From IMG/VR virus record IMGVR_UViG_3300048930_000206, positions 1 to 37,602 of that record: a stretch of DNA of 37,602 nt. One strand, given 5' to 3'. Below the pieces are notes generated by a model that worked only from the letters and a program-made list of their open reading frames with translations, was not told the origin of the DNA and searched no databases. Each line of letters begins with the position of its first letter. Within the stretch, counting starts at the first letter, position 1. Shown here piece by piece: positions 21,966 through 28,098 of this stretch. The translations under genes and the position numbers were made by a program. The stretch comes from a virus.

Positions 21966-22209
21966 GCCCGCGTGGGCGCGGCCGATGTGCAAGGATTGCG
22001 GGAAGCGGACGCGGGAGCATGGCTCCAGCCGATGCGCGACGTGTGCCCGCAAGGAGCCGGTATGCCCGGTGTGCCATTGCCGCAAGGGCCTGAATTTCGA
22101 GAATTGCCGCGCGTGTGATCTCACGGTGCGGATAGCCATCATGCGGACGCGCCTCCGCGTGCAATGGCTCCAGCTCAAGGGCGCGATCAAGGAGATGTTT
22201 CGTGGCTGA
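21952..22209 (+). CDS. Small multi-zinc-ribbon protein
   Basis: 85 aa from ATG 21952 (GGAGG six bases upstream; ATG 21949 adjoins). It has four CxxC-type pairs: CKDC, CATC, CPVCHC, CRAC (about residues 13-56), then a basic helix (VRIAIMRTRLRVQWLQLKGAIKEMFRG). The arrangement suggests two zinc ribbons. It overlaps the loader gene end by 14 bases. It may act in DNA metabolism or transcription. No family name assigned. Confidence 0.72.
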   Translation: MARREPAWARPMCKDCGKRTREHGSSRCATCARKEPVCPVCHCRKGLNFENCRACDLTVRIAIMRTRLRVQWLQLKGAIKEMFRG

Positions 22210-22738
22210 TCGGATTGTGGACTTGCTCACACTCGCGGGCGTGCTGGCCTTGGTGGCCTTGCCGGTGGCGGTGCTGGTGATCGGTGTGCTGGTGTGGATC
22301 AACCGGAGGCGCGCTCGCGCGATTAAGGATTGGGCCGCGCGGCATGGCGATCTCAAGCGGCGGCTTGCCGATGTGGAGGCGTTGCGCCGGGCGGAGCAAG
22401 GCAAGCTCCAGCGCGAGCCCGTCAACCTCGCGGAGCATCCGGATCACGCGGCGATCCGCTATCTGGAGGAGCTCCGCCTTGGCGAGGGCGACAGCGTAAC
22501 GATCCTTTGCGATGATCCGGAGGCGGAGAGCACCGCCAAGCGGATGGCCATCGTGTGCAATGGTGCATGGACCCAATGGCAGGATCGCCGCTTCTATGGC
22601 GAGAGCATCGTGCAATGCCTAGCCAAGGGTGTGGGCGCGATGAGGATCGCGCCGGTGGATCGCACGCTCACCGCTCCGGTGCCCTCCATGATCCGGGAGC
22701 ACGTGGGTGATCCACCCTTTGGCAGCGAGCCCGCGTGA
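22202..22738 (+). CDS. Membrane-anchored hypothetical protein
   Basis: 178 aa from a GTG start eight bases inside the previous gene. One strong membrane helix (about 7-33, LLTLAGVLALVALPVAVLVIGVLVWI) is followed by a basic coiled segment (NRRRARAIKDWAARHGDLKRRLADVEALRRAEQ). A soluble C-terminal domain follows (EGDSVTILCDDPEAESTAKRMAIVCNGAWTQWQDRRFYGESIVQCLAKGVGAM). Orientation is probably N-out, C-in. No family recognised. An early membrane protein might affect the host envelope or entry of other phages. Confidence 0.68.
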   Translation: MADRIVDLLTLAGVLALVALPVAVLVIGVLVWINRRRARAIKDWAARHGDLKRRLADVEALRRAEQGKLQREPVNLAEHPDHAAIRYLEELRLGEGDSVTILCDDPEAESTAKRMAIVCNGAWTQWQDRRFYGESIVQCLAKGVGAMRIAPVDRTLTAPVPSMIREHVGDPPFGSEPA

Positions 22739-22935
22739 TGGCCGCGCCGCGATGGAGGGAAAACACCGGGCGCATCCCCCGCTCGCTGGATCGCAAGGGG
22801 GCGCGCGTCTATGTGCGCCTCCGTAACGGATCGGAGCCCAAGGAGACGTGGGCCGCGCAAACCACGCGATGGACCCTCACCACCGGCCCATCATCCGCCT
22901 TTGACGTGATCGCCTATCGTGCGGAGGCGGAGTGA
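22735..22935 (+). CDS. Hypothetical protein
   Basis: 66 aa from GTG 22735 or 65 from ATG 22738 (MAAPRWRENTGRIPRSLDRKGARVYVRLRNGSEPKETWAAQTTRWTLTTGPSSAFDVIAYRAEAE). It is probably a small beta protein. It overlaps its neighbours by a few bases and is co-translated. Function unknown. Confidence 0.65.
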   Translation: MMAAPRWRENTGRIPRSLDRKGARVYVRLRNGSEPKETWAAQTTRWTLTTGPSSAFDVIAYRAEAE

Positions 22936-23144
22936 TGTGGGAGTGGATCGCGGCCGCATGGGTGGCGCTATCGTTTCCCCTTGGTGTGCTCACCGGCAAA
23001 TGGATCAAAGGGCGGTGGCGCTCAACACCGGCGAGTGGAAGGCTTGATCGCACAAAAGATTGTGGCATAGTGCGGCCGCCAATCACAAGCAAAGGAGCGA
23101 AACATGGCAACGCAAGCGGAGCGCCTGGAGGCGCTGGAAACTGA
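22932..23144 (+). CDS. Small membrane protein
   Basis: 70 aa from GTG 22932 or 69 from ATG 22935. An N-terminal hydrophobic helix (WEWIAAAWVALSFPLGVLTG) is followed by a basic tail. Its 3' half runs over the promoter at 23044-23071 and into the next gene, so the last ~35 residues may be unconstrained. Moderately supported. Confidence 0.5.
   Translation: MMWEWIAAAWVALSFPLGVLTGKWIKGRWRSTPASGRLDRTKDCGIVRPPITSKGAKHGNASGAPGGAGN
23044..23071 (+). promoter_or_regulatory. Early promoter with palindromic operator
   Basis: TTGATC (23044-23049) and CATAGT (23066-23071) flank CACAAAAGATTGTG (23051-23064), a CACAW-N4-WTGTG palindrome. Same architecture as the sites at 17974, 18028, 23581 and 30362. It drives the 23104 gene. 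Confidence 0.65.
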
Positions 23145-23517
23145 AATCGGCGGCATCAAGGCGATGCTGGAGAAAGTGATGCCCTACCTTGAGGGCGCGG
23201 CCAATGGCGAGCCGGTCAAGGTGACGGTGGAGGGCATGGACCTCCTTATCAGCCGGGTGGATGATTTGGAAAAGCTCCTCAAGGATGGCGAGACGATGGA
23301 TGAGCTCCGCTCGCTGGTGGCCAAGGCCGCTCCTCTTTCCGATTTCGAGACGCTCACGGAGCGTGTGGATAAGCTGGAGGTTGACGAGATGCCCGGTAGT
23401 GGTGAGCTCATCGCGGCGGAGCTGGTTGAGGGCTATGATCCGCGCGGCGAGGTGCTCAAGGCGTTTCGCCAGATTGAGGCCATCGCCAATCACATCAACG
23501 TCAAGCTCCCGGCGTAA
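23104..23517 (+). CDS. Coiled-coil hypothetical protein
   Basis: 137 aa with AAAGGAGCGAAAC upstream of the ATG. Two heptad-rich segments (MATQAERLEALETEIGGIKAMLEKVMPYLE and ISRVDDLEKLLKDGETMDELRSLVAKA ... LTERVDKLEVDE) predict a coiled coil. It has its own promoter with operator and is followed by an intrinsic terminator, so it forms a single-gene transcription unit. Function unknown. Confidence 0.75.
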   Translation: MATQAERLEALETEIGGIKAMLEKVMPYLEGAANGEPVKVTVEGMDLLISRVDDLEKLLKDGETMDELRSLVAKAAPLSDFETLTERVDKLEVDEMPGSGELIAAELVEGYDPRGEVLKAFRQIEAIANHINVKLPA

Positions 23518-23537
23518 GGCGGCCGCTTCCCGAAAGG

Positions 23538-23567
23538 AGGGCGGGGTTTTCGGGCTCCGCCCTTTTT
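23538..23567 (+). terminator. Intrinsic terminator after 23104 gene
   Basis: AGGGCGGGG (23538-23546) pairs with CTCCGCCCT (23555-23563), including one G-T pair, around an 8-base loop. TTTTT follows directly (23563-23567). Confidence 0.88.
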
Positions 23568-23572
23568 GCGTC

Positions 23573-23622
23573 TTGAGTGGCACATTATCTTGTGATAGCC
23601 CAAGAGCTCCTCAACGGGAGCT
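23573..23622 (+). promoter_or_regulatory. Early promoter, operator and RBS-covering hairpin
   Basis: TTGAGT (23573-23578), operator CACATTATCTTGTG (23581-23594) and -10-like ATAGCC (23595-23600) are followed by AGCTCC (23605-23610). This can pair with GGAGCT (23617-23622), the ribosome site of the 23629 gene. The same arrangement precedes 17937 and 30407. Confidence 0.65.
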
Positions 23623-23628
23623 GAAACG

Positions 23629-23922
23629 ATGATTGAATTTGAGATGACGGTGAGCCAATTGGATAGGCTCTTGAGTGCTTGCCGCCCGGTTGCGATGATA
23701 GCCCTTCAATGCGGCGCACCTCGCTCCCCCCAAGAAAACGCAAATGAGGCGTGGAAGGCGCTGGCAAAGGAGCTCGGCTTTGTGTGGGATACGGCAAAGC
23801 CCTCGCCAAAGGGCGAGAGGTTTTTCACCGCGATCCCCGCGCCTCGCCAATGCCCTCACGGTGAGCCGCTGGCCGGTGGGTGCCGGGATTGCGACCGCGA
23901 GCACCGCGAGGCCACGGCATGA
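23629..23922 (+). CDS. Small Cys-rich hypothetical protein
   Basis: 97 aa (MIEFEMTVSQLDRLLSACRPVAMIALQCGAPRSPQENANEAWKALAKELGFVWDTAKPSPKGERFFTAIPAPRQCPHGEPLAGGCRDCDREHREATA). The C-terminus has CPHG...CRDC, a possible zinc site. The ribosome site GGGAGCTGAAACG may be masked by an upstream complementary GCTCC. First gene of a short early cluster leading to the tRNA. Related-looking short phage proteins exist but their function is unknown to me. Confidence 0.75.
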   Translation: MIEFEMTVSQLDRLLSACRPVAMIALQCGAPRSPQENANEAWKALAKELGFVWDTAKPSPKGERFFTAIPAPRQCPHGEPLAGGCRDCDREHREATA

Positions 23923-24269
23923 TTGGGGATCGCTTCTATCGCGAGCCCGATCCCATCGGCATTGGCTCTATCGTGATCCGCTTCTCCATGGATGGGCAGG
24001 GGATCGACATTGGCCAGATCGTGGGTGCGGATGAGAGCCTCCGCGCACGCGCCCGCTGGATCGTCTTTGCCAACGGCCGCACGCAACGGTGGCACTCCGC
24101 CACGATCACCCGCAAGCTCAAGGATTGGGAGGAGGCCGCTTTCGTGCGCGGCGCGGCGGCGGCCGTGATGGAAATGGTGCTTTCCGCTCCGGAGCCGGTT
24201 GTGCAGGATTTCCAATCCTCCGCGCGCAAGGCGTTGGAGATGATCGGCAACGGGAGGCTAAAACCATGA
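23919..24269 (+). CDS. Hypothetical protein
   Basis: 116 aa from the ATG overlapping the previous stop (ATGA). The sequence (MIGDRFYREPDPIGIGSIVIRFSMDGQGIDIGQIVGADESLRARARWIVFANGRTQRWHSATITRKLKDWEEAAFVRGAAAAVMEMVL...) suggests an N-terminal beta part and a C-terminal helix. No family recognised. Confidence 0.7.
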   Translation: MIGDRFYREPDPIGIGSIVIRFSMDGQGIDIGQIVGADESLRARARWIVFANGRTQRWHSATITRKLKDWEEAAFVRGAAAAVMEMVLSAPEPVVQDFQSSARKALEMIGNGRLKP

Positions 24270-24325
24270 GCTGCATGGTTCTCACCACCGATATTTGCGA
24301 CAATTGCAAGGATGATTGCTGGTGA
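24266..24325 (+). CDS. 19-residue Cys-rich peptide
   Basis: MSCMVLTTDICDNCKDDCW, with GGGAGG about eight bases before the ATG and ATGA/GTGA overlaps on both sides. Four cysteines in 19 residues (CDNCKDDCW) could bind a metal. Support is the strong ribosome site and the perfect overlap chain. It could instead be only a translational bridge to the next frame. Confidence 0.5.
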   Translation: MSCMVLTTDICDNCKDDCW

Positions 24326-24468
24326 GCTGGCCTTGCCCGGATCGCGTGCGCCTCGCGCTCAAAGGCCCATCCGGAGAGGTGCTCCGGCTCATCGCCCTCC
24401 AGCCCTATCGCGGAGCAACCGCCAAGCACCTCATCACTCCGGAGCCCATCCCGGTGCATCGCCGGTGA
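24322..24468 (+). CDS. Hypothetical small protein
   Basis: 48 aa from GTG 24322, overlapping the micropeptide stop (VSWPCPDRVRLALKGPSGEVLRLIALQPYRGATAKHLITPEPIPVHRR). It ends six bases before the tRNA. It has no own ribosome site and depends on coupling. Function unknown. Confidence 0.5.
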   Translation: MSWPCPDRVRLALKGPSGEVLRLIALQPYRGATAKHLITPEPIPVHRR

Positions 24469-24473
24469 GCCGC

Positions 24474-24547
24474 TCGCGCGTCGTCTAATGGCAGGATACC
24501 GGATTTTGGCTCCGGAAATGGAGGTTCGACCCCTCCCGCGCGATCCA
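24474..24547 (+). tRNA. tRNA-Gln (anticodon UUG)
   Basis: 74 nt with encoded CCA. Acceptor TCGCGCG (24474-24480) pairs with CGCGCGA (24537-24543). The anticodon stem is CCGGA/TCCGG with 7-base loop TTTTGGC, giving anticodon TTG. The T arm is GGAGG-TTCGACC-CCTCC, and CCA is at 24545-24547. It reads CAA, the glutamine codon this phage favours (CAA clearly outnumbers CAG in the tape measure gene), whereas the IS passenger and many GC-rich hosts favour CAG. It may supply the codon the host reads poorly. Confidence 0.95.
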
Positions 24548-24549
24548 GC

Positions 24550-24678
24550 TCACCGCCATCTCCGATCCAGAGAGCGCCGGGCCTCCGTGCGCTTGCGCTC
24601 CAGCCGGAGCAAATCCTCCCGCGCCGCGCAATGATGGCAATGATCGCGCTCAAAATAGGCGCGCTCTGCATAGCTCAT
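24550..24678 (-). CDS. Small zinc-finger-like hypothetical protein
   Basis: 42 aa (MSYAERAYFERDHCHHCAAREDLLRLERKRTEARRSLDRRWR) with a perfect GGAGGTGTTTC before ATG 24678. The CHHC pair suggests metal binding. It is the only leftward gene between the tRNA and the terminase region, and it diverges from the 24778 gene. Confidence 0.65.
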   Translation of the reverse strand: MSYAERAYFERDHCHHCAAREDLLRLERKRTEARRSLDRRWR

Positions 24679-24777
24679 GAAACACCTCCGCCGCCTTCAT
24701 CGCACACTGACCTTTCCGGGATGTTGCGAGGGGTGGTTAATCCGGTGTAAGCGAGGGGCTCACCGGCGGAGGCAAAC
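24679..24777. promoter_or_regulatory. Divergent promoter region before 24778 gene
   Basis: The gap between the leftward 42-aa gene and the rightward 24778 gene holds TTGCGA-N17-GTAAGC (24724-24752), a possible rightward promoter, and GGAGG before ATG 24778. No copy of the CACAW-N4-WTGTG palindrome is present. Confidence 0.4.
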
Positions 24778-25050
24778 ATGGCGAATGAAATTGAGCTTGA
24801 GGAAAACCCTGGCGGCCGCAAAGGGCTTCGCGGCCTCGCCCATGCTCGCCAAACCCTCTCTATTGGCGGAGCGGCGTCCAGCGCGTTCAACGCTTCCACG
24901 CGGTCAATCGCGGTGCGGACGTCGACCGATTGCAAGGTTGAGATTGGAGCAAACCCCAATGGCTCCGGGCTCACCACGCCGATCTATGCCGATGATGGGT
25001 GGCGTGACTTCCCGGTCGCGGCGGGCCTGAAATTGATCGCGATTGCCTAA
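24778..25050 (+). CDS. Small putative structural protein
   Basis: 90 aa with GGCGGAGGCAAAC before the ATG. The C-terminal half (STRSIAVRTSTDCKVEIGANPNGSGLTTPIYADDGWRDFPVAAGLKLIAIA) has the pattern of small phage beta-sandwich proteins found next to SGNH-containing virion genes. It overlaps the next gene by TAATG. Codon use begins to shift to the foreign type near 24890. Function as a virion decoration is inferred from neighbours. Confidence 0.6.
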   Translation: MANEIELEENPGGRKGLRGLAHARQTLSIGGAASSAFNASTRSIAVRTSTDCKVEIGANPNGSGLTTPIYADDGWRDFPVAAGLKLIAIA

Positions 25051-26330
25051 TGAGCGGCTATGGTTATGGCTACGGCTACAAATATTGGCGCGCACGCCGA
25101 TCCGCGCCGGTAAAGTCATGGCAGATCATTGACGCATATAACGACACCGGCTTTGCCGCGCAGAGCTCGAACGCAAGTAGCGTTCAGGTTGTCACCCGCA
25201 AGCGCGACATCCCGAACATTGATCTTGAAGCGGTCCGTTCGCTGGAGCAGACTTTCTTTGTCGGGGCGAGCAGCGGCGGCGTGGACACCACCATCACGAA
25301 CGTGGTCAACATCGAGCATAAGCTGTCCAACGCCTCGACGCAGCTTGCCATTTCCCCGTCGCCGGTCGCGGTCCCTGCCTTCGAGGGTGCTTACCAGATA
25401 CTTGAATATACCGGCGCTATCCCGGCAGGCACGACGCTCTATCTCGACAAGAAGGCGACCGTCCCCACGTCTGGCCAGAACACCGGGCCGCAGACGCTCA
25501 TCTATTCGTCGCAGGGTGCGGCATCGGCAGTCGGGCGCAAAGCTGGCTCGACGGTGACGTTCGATACAACGGGCCTGTCAACCGGCACCGGCTCCCTGCT
25601 CTGCCCGATCACGATAGGCTATGGCGTCCACCTGTACCCGACATTCGGGGCCATCGGTGACAGCATCATATCGTCAAACGGCGAGACCTACGATGGTGAT
25701 GGCGGCGCGGTAGGTGTCGAGGGCCGCACCCGTCAGGGTGGCGCGTTGATGCGGCGGGCAATCTATCTCGCCCAAGTATCGGCTGGCCGCACTGTTCCCC
25801 TTCGATTGCTCAGCCGTCCGTCCGCCCAGATGACGGGTATGCGCTCATCGTCCGGTGCCGGTGGTGCCAAGCGCCGCGCCAGCTACCCATATTTCAACCA
25901 CCTCATCATTCAGATGGGGACGAACGATCTGGGCAACAGCCGCACCGCTGCGCAGCTAAAGGCAGACATAGAGGCGGAGATTGTTGCCTATCGTGCCGCA
26001 TGGACCGCTGCCAATCCTACGCTGCCCTGCTATGTCATCGTCTGCACGATCCTGCCGCGCGTCGGTAGCCACGCCAGCACCACAAGGCTGGCCTATGCGG
26101 GTGAGATTGAGACTCACAATTATAACGTCCGTCATGGCCTCATCGTCGGCAGCGACGGCTATCTGGACCCCAATCTGGCAGTTCGTTCGGTCGCCGACGA
26201 AACGCTATGGCTGGATAGCGCCGATGAGGCCGATGGCCTTCATCCTACACCGGCAGGCTACGCCAAGATAGCCGCCGAGGTGGCTCCATATCTGGCCCTC
26301 AACAGCTCCCCTTGGCACACGTTCCTGTGA
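25050..26330 (+). CDS. SGNH/GDSL hydrolase-domain protein, probably acquired
   Basis: 426 aa. A Tyr/Gly N-terminus (SGYGYGYGYKYWRARR) is followed by a beta-rich part (30-190) and an SGNH hydrolase domain. Block I is FGAIGDSIISS (Ser205), a block-III-like motif is IIQMGTNDLG (Asn292), and the last block is DEADGLHPTPAGY (Asp395/His398). Such enzymes deacetylate or cleave esters on cell-surface glycans and are common in virion proteins. Asp codons are about 10 GAC to 8 GAT, versus 3 to 24 in the neighbouring terminase, so it was likely acquired recently. It lies far from the other fibre genes. Confidence 0.78.
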   Translation: MSGYGYGYGYKYWRARRSAPVKSWQIIDAYNDTGFAAQSSNASSVQVVTRKRDIPNIDLEAVRSLEQTFFVGASSGGVDTTITNVVNIEHKLSNASTQLAISPSPVAVPAFEGAYQILEYTGAIPAGTTLYLDKKATVPTSGQNTGPQTLIYSSQGAASAVGRKAGSTVTFDTTGLSTGTGSLLCPITIGYGVHLYPTFGAIGDSIISSNGETYDGDGGAVGVEGRTRQGGALMRRAIYLAQVSAGRTVPLRLLSRPSAQMTGMRSSSGAGGAKRRASYPYFNHLIIQMGTNDLGNSRTAAQLKADIEAEIVAYRAAWTAANPTLPCYVIVCTILPRVGSHASTTRLAYAGEIETHNYNVRHGLIVGSDGYLDPNLAVRSVADETLWLDSADEADGLHPTPAGYAKIAAEVAPYLALNSSPWHTFL

Positions 26331-26346
26331 CCGCCTCCAGCCACGA

Positions 26347-26375
26347 TTGCAGATAGCGCCTCATCGACGTATATC
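26347..26375 (+). promoter_or_regulatory. Strong sigma70-like promoter before terminase genes
   Basis: TTGCAG (26347-26352), 17-bp spacer, TATATC (26370-26375). The predicted start of transcription falls at or next to ATG 26382, and no ribosome site is seen, so the small terminase mRNA may be leaderless. Confidence 0.55.
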
Positions 26376-26381
26376 ATCGGC

Positions 26382-26822
26382 ATGGGCGATCATCCGAACA
26401 AAGACGACGCGCGCGGCGCACCCAAGGGAAGCCTGGGCAACGTGGCGCATGAGCGGAGCGAGGAGGCGGCCACGCTGATCCGCGAGCTCTCCGGCTATGG
26501 GATGCCTCAAGAGGAAATCTCGCGCGTGCTCAACGCCACCTATGGCGGCGGCTATTCGGTGGACACACTGGATCGCCACTATCGCGCGGAGCTGGATGCG
26601 GCCTTGGCCTCGCGCAAGAGCGAGCTCCTCCGCCGGGCTCACAAGATCGCGATGGGAGAGGAGGTGCCGGAGAAGGTTTCGCCGGATGCCGCCTATCGCG
26701 AGGGCGCGGCTCAACTCCGGTGGCTCCTTGGCGCGGTGCACCGCGTGCGCGACGGCATGGAGCATGATTTCGGAGCGGGCACCATCAATGTGAGCATCTC
26801 CGCCGATGATGCGGAGCTCTAG
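26382..26822 (+). CDS. terS: Terminase small subunit
   Basis: 146 aa. A helix-turn-helix region is evident at about 25-65 (SEEAATLIRELSGYGMPQEEISRVLNATYGGGYSVDTLDRHYRAELDAALA), followed by a long helix (AALASRKSELLRRAHKIAMGEEVPEKVSPDAAYREGAAQLRWLL) for oligomerisation. It lies directly upstream of the large subunit. The subunit recognises the packaging site and stimulates the large subunit. No ribosome site is visible before the ATG; the promoter at 26347 suggests leaderless translation or a missed upstream signal. Confidence 0.85.
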   Translation: MGDHPNKDDARGAPKGSLGNVAHERSEEAATLIRELSGYGMPQEEISRVLNATYGGGYSVDTLDRHYRAELDAALASRKSELLRRAHKIAMGEEVPEKVSPDAAYREGAAQLRWLLGAVHRVRDGMEHDFGAGTINVSISADDAEL

Positions 26823-26830
26823 GCTCTCCC

Positions 26831-28096
26831 ATGGCCGTGGCGCTCACCAAGGCGCAGCGCCGGGCAAATAAGCTCATCGCCCGGCACCGCATGGCTCTCC
26901 TCCGTGGGGGCTCGCGATCCGGCAAGACGTTCCTCCTTTGCCGCGCCGTGGCCACCCGCGCGATCCGCGCGCCGGGCACAAATCATTGCATCTTTCGTCT
27001 CCGCCGGAACGCCATCAAGGGCACCGTGTGGAAAACGCTCAAGGATGTGATGGCCAAGTGCTTCCCCGGCGTGCCGTTCAAGGAGAGCATCTCCGATCTC
27101 ACCATCACCTTGCCCAATGGCTCCGTGATCATGGCCGCCGGGCTGGATGATGCGGATCGCGTGGATAAGATTTTGGGCATGGAGTTTTCCACCGTCTATT
27201 TCAACGAGTGCACCCAAATCCCATGGGCATCGGTGGAAACCGCGCTCTCGCGCCTCGCGGAAAAGAGCGAGCTCAAGCTCCGTGCCTATTTCGACTGCAA
27301 CCCCACCACCAAGCTCCATTGGACGTATCACCTATTCGTGAAGAAGCTCAAACCCGGCACGCGCGAGCCGTGGGCGGAGCCCTCCGAATTGGCGGAGATG
27401 CAAATCAACCCGGATGACAACCGGGAGCACATCTCCGATGATTATTTCAAGGTGCTGGAGGGCATGAGCGCGGCCAAGCGCAAGCGTTTCCGTGATGGCG
27501 AGTGGGCGGAGGATACGGAGGGCGCGCTTTGGACGCTGGAGGGCCTTGATCGCCACCGGATCGCCATGGGCCGGGTGCCTGATCTTGTGCGCATCGTCGT
27601 GGCGGTGGACCCCTCCGGCACGGCCGGGAAGGGCGAGGGCGCGGGCGATGATGTGGGGATCGTGGTGGCTGGCCTGGGTGTGGATGGCCGCTATCACGTG
27701 CTCGCGGATCATTCGTGCAACCTCTCTCCGGCCGGATGGGGCCGCCGGGCGGTGGATGCCTATCGCGAGTGGGGCGCGGATCGGATCGTGGCGGAAACCA
27801 ATTTCGGCGGCGCGATGGTCAAGCACGTGATCAAGAGCGTGGATGCCTCCGTGCCGTTCAAGGAGGTGAAGGCCAGCCGGGGCAAGATCGCACGTGCGGA
27901 GCCGATCTCCGCGCTCTATGAGGAGGGCAAGGTGAGCCACGTGGGCACCCACCCGGATTTGGAGGATCAAATGTGCGCCATGACGCCCTCCGGCTTCATC
28001 GGTGAGGGCTCTCCAGATCGTGCGGATGCTTTGGTGTGGGCGATCACGGAGCTTTCCGGTAAGACGCGGCGAGAGCCCGGCGTGAGGAGGTTGTGA
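26831..28096 (+). CDS. terL: Terminase large subunit
   Basis: 421 aa. The ATPase domain has Walker A GGSRSGKT (26-33) and Walker B FSTVYFNECT with Glu126. The nuclease domain (about 250-410) has AVDPSGT (Asp260), AETNFGG (Glu322) and DRADALVWA (Asp399), the RNase H-like set of acids. It is complete. It translocates DNA into the prohead and cuts concatemers. Glutamine and aspartate codons are strongly CAA and GAT here, representative of the phage core. Confidence 0.96.
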   Translation: MAVALTKAQRRANKLIARHRMALLRGGSRSGKTFLLCRAVATRAIRAPGTNHCIFRLRRNAIKGTVWKTLKDVMAKCFPGVPFKESISDLTITLPNGSVIMAAGLDDADRVDKILGMEFSTVYFNECTQIPWASVETALSRLAEKSELKLRAYFDCNPTTKLHWTYHLFVKKLKPGTREPWAEPSELAEMQINPDDNREHISDDYFKVLEGMSAAKRKRFRDGEWAEDTEGALWTLEGLDRHRIAMGRVPDLVRIVVAVDPSGTAGKGEGAGDDVGIVVAGLGVDGRYHVLADHSCNLSPAGWGRRAVDAYREWGADRIVAETNFGGAMVKHVIKSVDASVPFKEVKASRGKIARAEPISALYEEGKVSHVGTHPDLEDQMCAMTPSGFIGEGSPDRADALVWAITELSGKTRREPGVRRL

Positions 28097-28098
28097 GC

